A DNA stretch of 64,000 nt from Euonymus europaeus. Lineage: Eukaryota > Streptophyta > Magnoliopsida > Celastrales > Celastraceae. Under the pieces are notes generated by a model that was given only the letters and a program-made list of their open reading frames with translations, did no database searches and was not told the DNA's origin. The position numbers and the translations under genes are program-made. Each line of letters begins with the position of its first letter. Position 1 is the first letter of the stretch. This document shows positions 1 to 11,075 of the stretch, piece after piece. The stretch is from positions 23,123,238-23,187,237 of the forward strand of contig OY756960.1 in NCBI GenBank assembly GCA_963580455.1. The letters are read 5' to 3'.

Positions 1-1248
1 CTCCTTGCCCTCGCTTTCTCAGGTACGTAAGGAATGGAAGTAACTCTGATTTAGCAGAGGAAAAAGGTCAAATTAACCTTTCAAATTGTCACTCAATTCC
101 TCATATGTGTTTTTGTTGTTACGTATGTGAACTGAGGTGCAATTTATTTTTGTGCACAGCCGGTTTCACACTTGCAACTATCCAGGAGTATTCACGAGTT
201 GGCGGCCAATTCCGATCAGGTAAAATAGGTGCTTCTGCTTGAATATTGGTGTATTTGATGAATGTCGTCACACGTGGAAAGCTTCAAATTGAGCAATCTC
301 TGATGCATGGATTTTATTATTTGATGTTTTGACATTTATGTTTCCTTTGAAATTTGAGCTACTAAACTTCAGGCTCATCATACTTGCCTGTTTTTATTTT
401 TAGCAATGTTATTCTATTATAAATAATTAGAGCAAATGTTACACAGGTTTGTGATGGTTTTCAAGAAATAAATTTAGGAAAAATTACTGACTCTGCTTGT
501 GGATTAAATTGTTGAACCTTTATAGACTCTTATAAATCTTTTATTTTGCTTCATTTTTGGATAAGAATTCATTTTTTTACCCCTACGTTCACCAAACTAT
601 TAACAATTTTTATCCAATAATCTTGATTACTCTGAACCGTCAATGCTAACAATTATCCCTTCTTCTTTGTAAGGATCCCAAATGAATGTTGTTTTCAACG
701 TATATTAAGAAACTATTGTAGGAATTTTGGAGTCCAGGTAATTTTAGAGAGATTACACATTTTCCAGCTTAAGCATTGGCTATTTATGCTGAAACTAGTA
801 CCTGTTGTCTTTATAATTTGTGCCGTGTTTTCATCTTGCTTTAGTAACATTGAGTTGTGGCAATTAACACCACCAAAGTGAGGCTGTGAGTGGGAACATA
901 TTCAAAACAGTTTAGGCATTTGTTATCATTAAGATTCTCAACTCTGAAGGCAAAGAGGGCAACAAGGGAGGGCTAGTTTTTTTTCCTTTTAGTTGAAAAA
1001 TTTTAATTGTTGACCTCTAGCCTTTTTCTCTCTCTCTTTGACATGCGGTGAGCCATGCAATTTTTTTTTGCTATAGTTCTTACATGATATTCTTTACTTT
1101 TGTTCTGTCAACTAGTTGGATACGTTAATCAATGATAATTCAGCAGAGGTCAAAAGTATGGCGCCAAAGAAGAAGACCTTAGGCTTAGGTATGTAATTTG
1201 TTTCTCTGCCATAACTTTTTTTTATTAGAAATTGTTTCTCTGCTGGAA

Positions 1249-1368
1249 ATGGTTTATTTCTCTATTGAATGGTTTATTTCTCTGTGGAATGGTTTATTTC
1301 TCTGTTGAATGGTTTATTTCTCTATGGAATGGTTTATTTCTCTGTTGAATGGTTTATTTCTCTGTTGG
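1249..1368 (+). repeat. 20-bp tandem repeat, about 6 copies
   Basis: Six near-perfect units of AATGGTTTATTTCTCTGTTG lie head to tail in an intron of the Ulp1-like pseudogene. The core TTTCTCTGTTGAA is a variant of the motif dispersed through 2.0–7.8 kb, so this looks like a local amplification of it. Confidence 0.9.
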
Positions 1369-2229
1369 AATTTTGTGTGGAGTTTATTCTTCTCCTTGAT
1401 GTAGAAGAGAGTTTCTCTTTACGCAAAAGAAGTGGAGACTTTATTATTCTCCTTGAATATTGGGATTGTAGAAGAGTGTCAGTGGTTGCCTTAAATAGAT
1501 AGTGAAAGTGATTTTGTCAAATAGATGTGCTGTATTTGCATCTAATTTTGGTCTATTGTTTTGTGATCATGGATGTTCTGCCTGATGTGGTTTGCTCATA
1601 TGAACTTTCTCCCCTACAAAAGCATATGCACAAATGTATGTTGAAAGTGTGTGCATGGGCACGCCATCGTGTTGATGTGCAGTTGCACATAATTTTGATT
1701 CTGCTATGTAGAATGTTTGTTTATTGTTGATGCTTTTTCTCTGTTCTATAAGTTAGCCAAGCAATTAGATTTTAATTCATACACTTTATTAATTGTATTT
1801 GAATGAAATCAATGCCATTGAAGGAGAAAGGTATGATATCCTAACTCTTGTGTTCTTTTCCCTGTGTCTCTTTAATATGGTTAAAAATAAAGCTTGTAAT
1901 GTGCATCAATTTGCTCTCTCTTCTTAAATTTGTCTCTGAATACCGTTGATATTATATATTTTCTTTTGATTCCTCACCAAAAAAGGGGCCACTGTTGCTT
2001 TTTTCAATCACTTTTTCTAGTTAGTTTAAGAATCTGGTCCAAAATGCTTGGGTTGAATCATTTTTCTCTGTTGAATCATTTTTCTCTGTTGAATATTGTC
2101 TATTTTCAATTCACAGAGCTCGTGTTTGGACGGGTTCAGGACCAATGTCAAATGTATCTTTGAAAGACATAATAGACATGATTGAAGAAAAGGAAATCAC
2201 TGACGGAGTAAGTGAACATAAAATCCTAC

Positions 2230-2782
2230 GGGTGTGTTTGGTAATGATTTCCAAAACAGTTTTCTGTTTTGAAAAATCAAATGATTGCTTAAAATTCATT
2301 TGCCTAATTTATTTTGAGTTTTTATTTTTAAAAACAGTTTCATTTTTCAGTTTTAAAAACTAGAAAACCAATACAACATTTTGTTGTTTTGTAAGATTTT
2401 CAAGTGACATAATTGTAATTAAGATGAATTTATTTTATTTTATTTTTCTCTCACTCTCAACGGTGACTCGCCTCTCTTCACCGACATCGTCGTCCGGCCA
2501 CCGGACGGCTTTGCTCCGGTGTTGACCCAAAATCACCTTCATTTTTACCCGATTGATGAATTTGAATTTCATTTTGATAAATTTGAGTTTTATTTGGATG
2601 AATTTCAATTTCATTTGATTAAATTTCAATTTTAATTTCATATTTTTCGGTTTCTGAAAACAAAGTCAAATATCACCAATCAAATAAATTTTTTAACAAT
2701 TTTTTTTCTAAAAAATATTTCTAAAAATTATATCCAAAATCTTTTTTAAAAATTAAAAAAAAAAAAATATCCAAACACACCC
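2230..2782. mobile_element. MITE in an intron of the Ulp1-like pseudogene
   Basis: 553-bp element bounded by perfect 12-bp inverted repeats GGGTGTGTTTGG (2230–2241) and CCAAACACACCC (2771–2782). Flanking TAC on both sides (2227–2229 and 2783–2785) may be a 3-bp target duplication. Subterminal AAAACAGTTTTC-type runs resemble those at the right end of the PIF/Harbinger element at 28.9–33.3 kb, so a Tourist/PIF-type origin is likely. No coding capacity is evident. Confidence 0.8.
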
Positions 2783-3929
2783 TACATTTTTCTCTGTATG
2801 TTTATTTCCTTCTCTTAAAATTTCATTTAATTGTTGACGATGCTTCTTCTAGGTGATTGATTCATACAGTGAAATATTAATGGAAAGTCAAGAGCCTAAC
2901 AGCCCGGAAAGTCCGTGGAATTATTTTAATGGATCATCATTTGTGTTTCCAAGTTGCTGTCTGGCAAGTCATTTTTTCTCTGTAGAAGTTTTTTGTCTCT
3001 GTAGAAGCTATTTTTTTCTCTGTACAATTTTTTTTTGATCAATTTTTTTCCTGGTTCAGCAATTTATAAGGAGAAAAAATGAAAACCTCCTACAAGCATT
3101 ACTACACAAAAAGCTGAAAACAAAAGAATGTGAAGATGCAAAATTCTTGCTTTTCCCACTAAATTCGGATGGCAATCCTAAAAATCCTTCAAGACATTAG
3201 ACACTGCTTTAGTTTGATACAGAGAGGGACACTTGGACTCATTACAACTCAATGCGTCCAAGAAAGAAAGAGCTATCGGATCCTTACATGTTAGATGCAG
3301 AAGAAATGGTAATCTACTAAACTCTATACATATGATCTATTCATATGATAATTAATTTTCACTTTTCTATTCTACAGAAAACATATATCATTGAAAATGT
3401 AAAGAAGTTTGAAAAAAATGGAAGAATCATATATCTATGGGTGATATGCCTCAACAAATGGATGCCAGGTATTATCATTTTTTTAAATTTCATGTAATAT
3501 AATATAATAAATTTAATTTTTTACAAACAATTATTAACTCTTAAACCATTTGCAGCTTGCATTGCGGAGCGATTGTGTGCTATGCAATTCAACAGATTCT
3601 TACGCATAGCTATATCCCGAAGACACTAACCAAGAGTGAACAACGGCAAATCAGAACATATATAATTCATGAACTGCTGAATGACAGGAAAGGGAGTTGG
3701 ACGAGAGAAGATTATGAAATCTTTAAGAAATTTGAGCAAGACTGATACTAATTTTTCTTTGTAGATAGACATATTTCTCTATAATATGAACACATGACAC
3801 TATGCATATTTTTGCAATATCTAAGCTGGAAGATTTTGTGTTCATACATTATGTACAGCTAACAAACAAGCTATTGAAAGAGGCCCTATTAAGTTGGAGG
3901 AATTTGTTTTTTTCTTAGTTAGTTTTGTA

Positions 3930-4735
3930 ACATTTTTCTCTGTTGAACCCACATTTTTCTCTGTAGAATCATAAAACTAAACCCTAAACTATGTGAAAAC
4001 CTAAATAAAAAAACCTTAAAACCCCAAACCATAAACCTTAAAACCCTAACTCCTAAACCTTAAAAGCATAAACCATATAGAACCTACATTTTTCTCTAAA
4101 GAACCATATAAACGCTAAACTTTAAAAAACAATAAACTCCAAAGAACCATAAATCTAAATATGTGCAATTTTTAATTGTAAAAACTAAACCCTAAACTAG
4201 ATAAATCCTAAACATCAATCACAAATGCCAAACCCTAAACCCTTAAACTTTAAAACCTTAAAACCCTAAAACACTAAACCTTAAAATCATAAACTCTATA
4301 GAACCTACATTTTTCTCTGTAGAACTATATAAACCCTAAACCTTACAAAACCCTAAATGGTAAACCTCAAAAAAAAAACCCAAAGAACCCTAAATCAATA
4401 TATGCACTATTTTTATTTATAAATACTAAACCCTAAACCTTGTAAAACCTAAACCTCAATCATAAATGTCAAACCCTAAACCCCAAACCCTTACAACCCT
4501 AAACCCTAAACCCTAAAAGCTTAAATACTATATAGAACCTACATTTTTCTCTGTAGAACCATATAAACCCTAAACCTTAAAAATCTTGAAATGCTAAACC
4601 TAAAAAAACAATAAACCCCAAAGAATCCTAAATCTATATATGCACTATTTTTATTTATAAAACCTAAACCCCAAACTATGTAAAACCTAAACATCAATCC
4701 TAAATGCCAAATCAAAATTCCCAGACCCTAAACTC
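3930..4735. repeat. Telomere-motif-rich tandem array, unit about 220–235 bp
   Basis: Three recognisable units with equivalent points at 4081, 4302 and 4536 (steps of 221 and 234 bp). Each has the dispersed CTCTGTAGAA motif, then a run of degenerate AAACCCTAAA blocks, then a TATGCACTATTTTTATTTA-like segment. CCCTAAA is the plant telomere repeat on this strand, so this reads as an interstitial telomere-like satellite inside the MULE. No ORF of note. Confidence 0.85.
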
Positions 4736-4740
4736 TAAAC

Positions 4741-5130
4741 CTCATGTATCGGTTTTTCATTCTGTAACCTAAATAGTAAGTGTTAAACCCTAAGGGTTTC
4801 GGATTTGCTAAACCCTAACGGGCTCGTGTATCGGTTTTTCAATCTGTAACCTAAACAGTAAGTATTAAACCCTAAGAATTTCGGATTCTCTAAACCCTAA
4901 CGGGCTCGTGTATCGATTTTTCATTCTGTAACCTAAACAATAAGTTTTAAACCCTAAGAGTTTCTGATTCGCTAAACCCTAACGGGCTCATGTATCGGAT
5001 TCGCTAAACCCTAACGGGCTCGTGTATCGGTTTTTCATTCTGTAACCTAAACAGTAAATGTTAAACCCTAAGGGTTTCGGATTCGCTAAACCCTAACGGG
5101 CTCGTGTATCGGTTTTTCATTCTGTAACTT
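4741..5130. repeat. 82-bp tandem repeat with CCCTAA blocks
   Basis: The marker GTATCGG/A recurs at 4746, 4828, 4910, 4992, 5024 and 5106: four steps of exactly 82 bp and one truncated 32-bp unit (4992–5023). Each unit contains TTTTTCATTCTGTAACC, TTAAACCCTAAGGGTTTC and GCTAAACCCTAACGGGCTC. The repeat abuts the telomere-like array and lies about 250 bp beyond the 3' end of the transposase. Confidence 0.93.
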
Positions 5131-5383
5131 TAAAGGGAATGAATTCGATAAAACACTTCTATGTTCAACACTTCATCAATGTTAAACTTATTTTTATCTG
5201 TTCAAGTTATTTTTCTCTGTAGAACTTATTTTGCTCTGTAGAACTATTTTTCTGCATAACAGTACAACTTTTCATTATGAAAAAAAAGATGGTGTCCAAC
5301 GAACAGCAAAGTAAAAGAGTAGAAATACTGAAATTACATATAATGAATAGTCCAAGAATAGAAAAATGTGAATTACATCTCTA

Positions 5384-7647
5384 TCATAATGCGCCATTGC
5401 AACTCCTCTTATTGTGATTCCCAATCTGCCCACATCTTCCGCACTTGATCTTTCTAGGAATGCTCTCTCCAACAGATCTGATTCTCTTCTTCTTGGGCCT
5501 TCCTGGCTGTTTCTTTGACTTAGGTGGGAAAATAAGTGCATCTGCATTCTTTCCACCCACTTTCCAAACCATTTGGACCGGAAATATAGACTGTGAGTAG
5601 CATCCAACATAAAATGCAGCATGAAAGTAATTCTCAACATAATCATATATGACTTTTCCACTCTTGGACAAAACCGCAAATCATGGGAACATGGGAAACC
5701 ATTTATTTGCCATCTCCCACATGAACAAACCCTTTGTAAAATATTAACCACCTCAACAGGAGATGAATGTACCTCAAATACTTCAACACTGGATGCACTA
5801 ACAACCCAAGGACAACCCTCCTTCAAAAATGTTTGAATTTTCTTCTCCTTAGAAGGACATAAAACTGAATTCCATGTCTTCGCAGTATCCCTTCTACTTG
5901 ATATCCGATCCATAAACTTCCAACGAATCTTATCAACCAAGTTTGTGATAGGTAAAGAACGATATTCAGAAATCCAAGAATTGAATGACTCAGCCAAATT
6001 TGAATACATCTCACCATAACGATTGCCAGTAAAATATGCATTAGCCCAATGTGTTGCTGGAGCATCCTCTATAAAACTAGCAACATTGGCACCACCAACA
6101 GATAAAAGTTCTTGCATACAGTCATTAAATGCAATTCTACTTGCTACAAAAGCACATTTTTCGAACTTCTTAACAATCATTTCCCTAAAAGAACTACTAT
6201 AACCTTTCAATCTATCCTTCAAATTTCCCTTCATATGCATAAGACAAAAAGAATGGTGAGCAGAAGGAAAAACATTTCTAACACCATTAAGAATACCAGA
6301 ATGACGATCACTCATAAAAGTTAAGTTCCTTGTGCAATCAATATGGGGCTTCAATAATCTCAAAAACCATAACCAATTATCTTCATCCTCAGCCAAAACA
6401 ATTGCAAATGCAACCACAAATATCCCTACACAAATAAACAAACAAAGAAAAATAAATAAAACTCAGAATATATATTTCTCTGTAGAATGTATATTTCTCT
6501 GTAGAACATAAACAGATAGTTCCTTACCTTCTTCACCGTCTTTTGCTGTAGCAGCAAGAAGGTTCCCCTTATAGCGCCCTTTCAAAAATGTCCCATCAAG
6601 AAAAAGCAAAGGACGACAAAAGTTGAAGCCTGAGATCGACGCACCAAATGACACAAAACATCTCTTGAAACACCCATTAACAGCATCACATTCAATCTCA
6701 AAATGTGAACCCGGATTACAAGCATTGGCTTCCTCAAAATAAACCCGTAACAAATCAAAGGAAGAACTATGCTCACCATATTTCATCCTCTTAGCTTTTT
6801 CAACACCATACCATGCAGTAAAGTAACTAACATCCAAACCATAATCCGATTTAATTTCCTTTAAAACATCAGTTGGACGAACTAGAGGAACAGTAGATAT
6901 ACGATCAGCAATAATGCCAGCGACAATATCAGACCCCAATCGGTTGTACTTACTAGTACGAATGACAGAACCACAAGTATGCATATTGTTGAATGACCTA
7001 ATAAAAAAGAAGCCATTTGACTTCTCTACTGATGCATGAACACGCCATTGACAACCTTTTGAAATCTTATATTTACATTCAGCAGTAACCCTCGACTTGT
7101 CATTCTTTATCAAAACATACTCAAAACCAACCTCAATTCCAAACTTCAACAAAATATTGCGAAACTCAGTAACACCACCATTAAAACACTGCCCTACATG
7201 GCAGATACCTGCTGACCAACCAGAAGTAAGTAAAGTCTTCCTCTTATTATTTCCGAAAGCCAATATAGAATTTGACTCTTGCTCAAATTCATCATTATAA
7301 GCAGTGGAACTATCAACTAAAGAACTAGAACACTCAATGCCACCAGAAACATCAACATTAGAAGCTAATGCTTGTAAACAACCTCTTTTCACCAAAACAT
7401 CAACATGACCCATAGAAAAATTACGAGCAAGAGATAATAAATTGTTCAGATCTTCATCATTATCAACCATGCACTCAGAATGTCCAGGTAAATAAGCCAA
7501 AAAATGCAAATTTTCAGAATCCAGAAAATTCCATTTTGCACACACAAAATTGACCAAACTCGTGAAATTCATACCATAAACAACTCTCATCATTGAACTT
7601 AATGACTCATGCTTCAAAATCAAAATGCATGGAGGAACTGATGCCAT
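5384..7647 (-). pseudogene. MURA-type MULE transposase, one frameshift
   Basis: DDE transposase of the MuDR group. Exon 1 is complement 7647–6528, exon 2 complement 6425–5384; the intron has GTAAGG and TGTAG ends and the phase matches. ATG at 7647 starts MASVPPCILIL. Domains in order: PB1-like N-terminus; MuDR DNA-binding region (ECKYKISKGCQWRVHASV); MULE catalytic domain with LFLDGTF (Asp 1), MSDRHSGI (Asp 2), CLMHMKGNL, and NLAESFNSW (Glu); SWIM zinc finger CSC…PCSH; basic PGRPKKKR; and a CX2CX4HX4C knuckle (CGRCGQIGNHNKRSC). One base is missing just after the last SWIM His codon (about 5680–5684): the natural continuation SKSGKVIYDYVENYF is in another frame, while the unshifted frame runs on to 5275. 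Apart from this single lesion the domains look complete. A sequencing error cannot be excluded. Confidence 0.9.
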
Positions 7648-7989
7648 ATCAAATAAAAACCTCAATCCTCAAAGTTTATCTGCACAAAACAATGAACAAC
7701 CATGTTAAAAATAAATTTTATCTGTAGAACCTACATTTTCTCTGTAGAACAGAACTGATACACAAAGCTGCATACAAAAAATATAAAATACAAAGCAAAA
7801 AAAAATCAAATCAACAATGAAGATAAAACAGATAGAAAGTGTTAAATATATCCAATCAAGATCAGAGATCTAAAAGCATAGTTCACGAAATAAGTAATAC
7901 AGGACTTGAGATTCAAATTTGAACAATATATTATACAACTAAGACAAGAAGAATGTGCCTGCAAATAAATCAATCCAGAAACCAAGGAG

Positions 7990-8020
<31 letters not shown>

Positions 8021-8987
8021 GATTCACTAGAAGAAGAGGATTACAATCATCTCAAAAAAGAGCCACCCATCTAGAATACATCATACAACTAGAAAAGAAA
8101 GAAGACACAGCTAGATTGAAGATTGCAGCAGCAAAAGCAAAAGGAAGATAAATCAGAGATGAGAAATCAAGAAAACAATGAAGAAGTACAGCTAACCTGA
8201 ATCAATTTGTAGCACCCGAAGAACGGCCAAAGAAATGTCAGATTAGGAGCTAGCTTCACTAGAGAAGACCAGGATCAGAAATAAAGGGCGATCTATTTGC
8301 TGCAAATTAGATCTCTCCTTCATTGGAATGAATGGCCGTTTGGTGAAGACTGATTTCTGCGTTTGAAGGTCACCAGCAACACATATTGTCCTTAATTCAA
8401 TTATTTTAAATATGAGTTAGATCCTATCTAATGAAAAAAAAAGTGAGATGTCCTTTTACTATTAAAACTTATTAAATAAGGACCTAACTCTAATTTCCCC
8501 AATTTTATAGAAGAGGGAAAAAGTTTGTGGGAATTTGGAGGCAACGCTCAGATAATTTATTTATTAAAAATTGACAAAAAACAAAATTCAAAAATTTTGA
8601 GGGGCCCATCTTATGTTCCGCCACTGTTCACAGCAAATTAAAACACACAACATGGTATTAAATATTTTGATCGAAGTAAAAAAAAAACTCCAAACATGAC
8701 TTGCATCCTTCTAGAATCCCAAAAAAAAAGAGGAAAAAATCAAAAAAGGAATTTAAAAGAAAAAAGGGTCAACCTTTGACCTTTGTTTTTGAAATACGAA
8801 GCGCAATAATCCACTCAATAAAACCCACACGAAGATGTTGTACTGCACTTGCGAGCAAGATATTTTCACAGATTCGATGCCAAGCGTTAATTTTTGTGCC
8901 AAAAAACCTAAATTGTAATGTGAAGAAAACCTAATTTAAAATGGTGCGGTGAACCGGAAGATGATCGTGAACGGTCAAACTGCAAGC

Positions 8988-10212
8988 GATAGGGTGTTAT
9001 ATGTATTGATATTTATAGAGGTTTCTAGAAGAAGAAAAAAACTTTTTTTATAAAAAAAAAACTGCATCGAAACTATTTCTTTGAATTTGGGATTATTGGA
9101 ATATTACAAATAAGAAAGAAAAAGTAACAATAAAAAAAAAATGTTAACAAATTTCGCCTACAAAATTTGTTAAAAAAATATATTGTAAGGAATGTAATAT
9201 TATATTGATAATATTTATGAATAAAAGTCTTTATTTTTTTTTCAATGAGGATTCATTTTTTTCATAATATAATGTCATGTGCGTGTTTTCGAATATTTCT
9301 TGTAGCAAATGATCTGGGGGTCTATGATTTATGAGTTAAATTTTTAATAATTTGATTTTTAAAATGGGCATCGTTATCTTAAAATGAAAAGTTAATAAAT
9401 ATTTAATATTTAGTTCGAAATATATTTTGATAACATCACAATTATTTGGTGGAGTGAATTGTAATTTATCAAATAAATAAAATTTATTACGTAAATCGAA
9501 TAAAGAATTCAAATCGGTATAGGGTTTCATATATTTTTCATTTAGACAAAAACGAAACTCTAAAGCGACAATTATTTCCTTTAATAGTATGTTATGGGTA
9601 CTGATATTTGTAAGGTTTCTAGAATTTAGAAACTTAAAAAAAAAACTCCATCGAAACTGTTTATTTGAATTTGGGATTAATTGAAATATTGCTGATAAGA
9701 AAGAAAAAGCAACAATAAAAATGTCAACGACTTTCTCATATAAAATTTGTTAAGAATATATATTACAAGGCATGTAATATTACATTTATAGTATTTATTA
9801 ATAATTTTTTTTTCATTTTCAATGAGAATTCATTTTTTTCCCATAATATAATGTCGTGTGTGTGTTTTCAAATATTCCTTGTAGCAAATGATCTAGAAGT
9901 CTATGATTTATGAGTTAAATTTCCAATAATTTAATATATAAAATATGTCGGTTATCTTAACATGGAAAGTAAATAGACATTTAATTTTTAGTTCGAAATA
10001 TATTTTGAGAACGTTACAATTCTGTAGCAGACTGAATTGTATTTTACTAAAGGAAGAAACTTTATTATGTAAATTGAATTTTTCTTCTTAGTATTAAGTC
10101 AAAATACCTTTGATAAGAGGTCCCTCTATATAAAGAACTCAAAGTGGTATAGGATTTCACACATTTTTCACTTAGACAAAAATGAAACTTCAAGGCCGCT
10201 AATCTTCCATCG
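8988..10212. repeat. Diverged tandem duplication, two copies of about 600 bp
   Basis: Copy 1 (about 8988–9580) and copy 2 (about 9583–10212) share blocks in the same order: TATTGATATTT/TACTGATATTT, GGTTTCTAGAA, CATCGAAACT, TTTGAATTTGGGATTA, CTTGTAGCAAATGATCT, GTCTATGATTTATGAGTTAA and, at the end, ATTTTTCA(T/C)TTAGACAAAAA. Divergence is clearly more than 10 % with small indels. No ORF or terminal repeat is recognised. The flanking 8480–8988 is AT-rich with no gene that I can see. Confidence 0.85.
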
Positions 10213-10348
10213 GAGTCTGAGTTTCAAGAACGAGGTCACAAGGTAGAAGACATCTGGTGTCCGAGCTCCTGTTTTTATTATGTTCGTGATCCCGTTACTG
10301 TGATCAGTTCATGGTGTAGTACGGTTCGTGAACTAATAAGAAGAAGTA

Positions 10349-10400
10349 GTTCGCTGTTACTTGTTAGGTGTTAGGTTCGCTGTTACTTGTTAGGTGTGCT
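10349..10400. repeat. 26-bp tandem duplication
   Basis: GTTCGCTGTTACTTGTTAGG begins at 10349 and again at 10375. The remaining DNA from 10213 to 10900 shows no gene and is read as distal promoter/intergenic sequence of the ABCG gene. Confidence 0.85.
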
Positions 10401-10905
10401 GATTCTTCTAAGATCAATCAGACAGATCTTCAAAGGTATAAGTCTGAATCGATAGATTATAGAACATAATTTTTTTTCCTATAACATATTTGTGTGCTCT
10501 ATTAACCAGAATATCCTTTCGGATCAATTAGCTGCATACACTTCAAAAACTAAGCTCAATGGACAAGGTTAGGACATGATTTATGCAAACCTAACCCCTA
10601 CCTAGGAATGAATTTTCACTATACATAGTGATTAGTGACGAGGCCGGCCTAAATATTTTATACAGCAAATTATTTTAGTGGATAAAATTTTTGTGAGTAA
10701 AGTAAAAAATAAAATAACAAAAAATTCGAATATTGGAAATTGGAACAACCTCAAAAGACTTTTCCATACCGCGACAAATACTATTTGTATATTTTATATT
10801 TTAGTACCGACCACATTTACACACGTGAAGTAATTTGCAGATATCTTGTTGTAACGCGACCTTCCCTTTCTGTTTTTTCTCTTGCGTCTCTCTGGTAGCA
10901 TATGT

Positions 10906-10912
10906 ATATAAC
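10906..10912 (+). promoter_or_regulatory. Putative TATA box of the PDR transporter
   Basis: TATATAA lies about 165 bp before the chosen ATG (11076), which would leave a leader of roughly 130 nt. No other TATA-like site is better placed. Confidence 0.45.
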
Positions 10913-11075
10913 TGTATGAATCACACGGTATACTCCATTAAGCAGAATCAAAATACAGTCAAAACTCTCTGCAGAAACAACATTGAAGTACATATTTCCG
11001 GATACTCAACTCAACGTTGATTCTCAGCTTTAAAATTCTATCTTGAATCAATAACTTTTGTTTGGTTGGATAGAA

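Larger units (their letters stand above)
1..3745 (+). pseudogene. Ulp1-like cysteine protease (C48 family) carried by the MULE, 5' end outside window
   Basis: SUMO-protease-like gene fragment. Exons that join in phase: up to 22, 160–219, 1116–1188, 2119–2207, 2853 to about 2970 (donor unclear), about 3060–3308, 3378–3468, 3556–3745. The catalytic-domain layout is visible: FLLFPLNS, then the His position of the usual HW motif (RH followed by a stop), HYNSM where the active-site Asp segment lies, MPQQ (the Gln), and HCGAIVCYAI around the nucleophile Cys. Damage: two in-frame TAG codons near 3200–3215, one replacing the Trp after the active-site His, and a one-base frame change at an A7 run near 3417. 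HCG replaces the usual DCG. Upstream exons read PVSHLQLSRSIHELAANSDQ and a KKK-rich segment, which I do not recognise. The family call rests on motif order, and loss of function is seen directly. Confidence 0.78.
2043..7755 (+). repeat. Dispersed motif family TTTTTCTCTGTAGAA
   Basis: Near-identical copies, all in the + orientation, occur around 2059, 2078, 2970, 2990, 3015, 3943, 3963, 4090, 4309, 4547, 5211, 5230, 6474, 6491 and 7737. They fall in introns of the Ulp1-like gene, in the tandem arrays, in the spacer, in the intron of the oppositely oriented transposase, and upstream of it. I saw no comparable copies beyond about 7.8 kb. The role is unknown; a transposase-binding site or a small parasitic repeat are possible. 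Confidence 0.85.
1..8480. mobile_element. Decayed ULP-type Mutator-like element (MULE), left end outside window
   Basis: A MURA-like transposase (− strand, 5384–7647) and a Ulp1-like protease gene (+ strand, entering from the left edge to 3745) converge on a repeat-rich spacer. Pairing of mudrA with an Ulp1-like gene is known for plant MULEs (the KAONASHI type in Arabidopsis and related melon elements). A short motif shared across the region, inside introns and spacers alike, supports treating it as one unit. The left terminus is beyond base 1, so terminal inverted repeats could not be paired. The right limit near 8480 is a guess, placed where AT-rich sequence without the motif begins. Both genes are broken, so this copy is probably not autonomous. 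Confidence 0.6.

Noticed and set aside
3975..5130. True chromosome end
   Set aside because: The CCCTAA blocks are degenerate, interspersed with other sequence, and genes continue on both sides.
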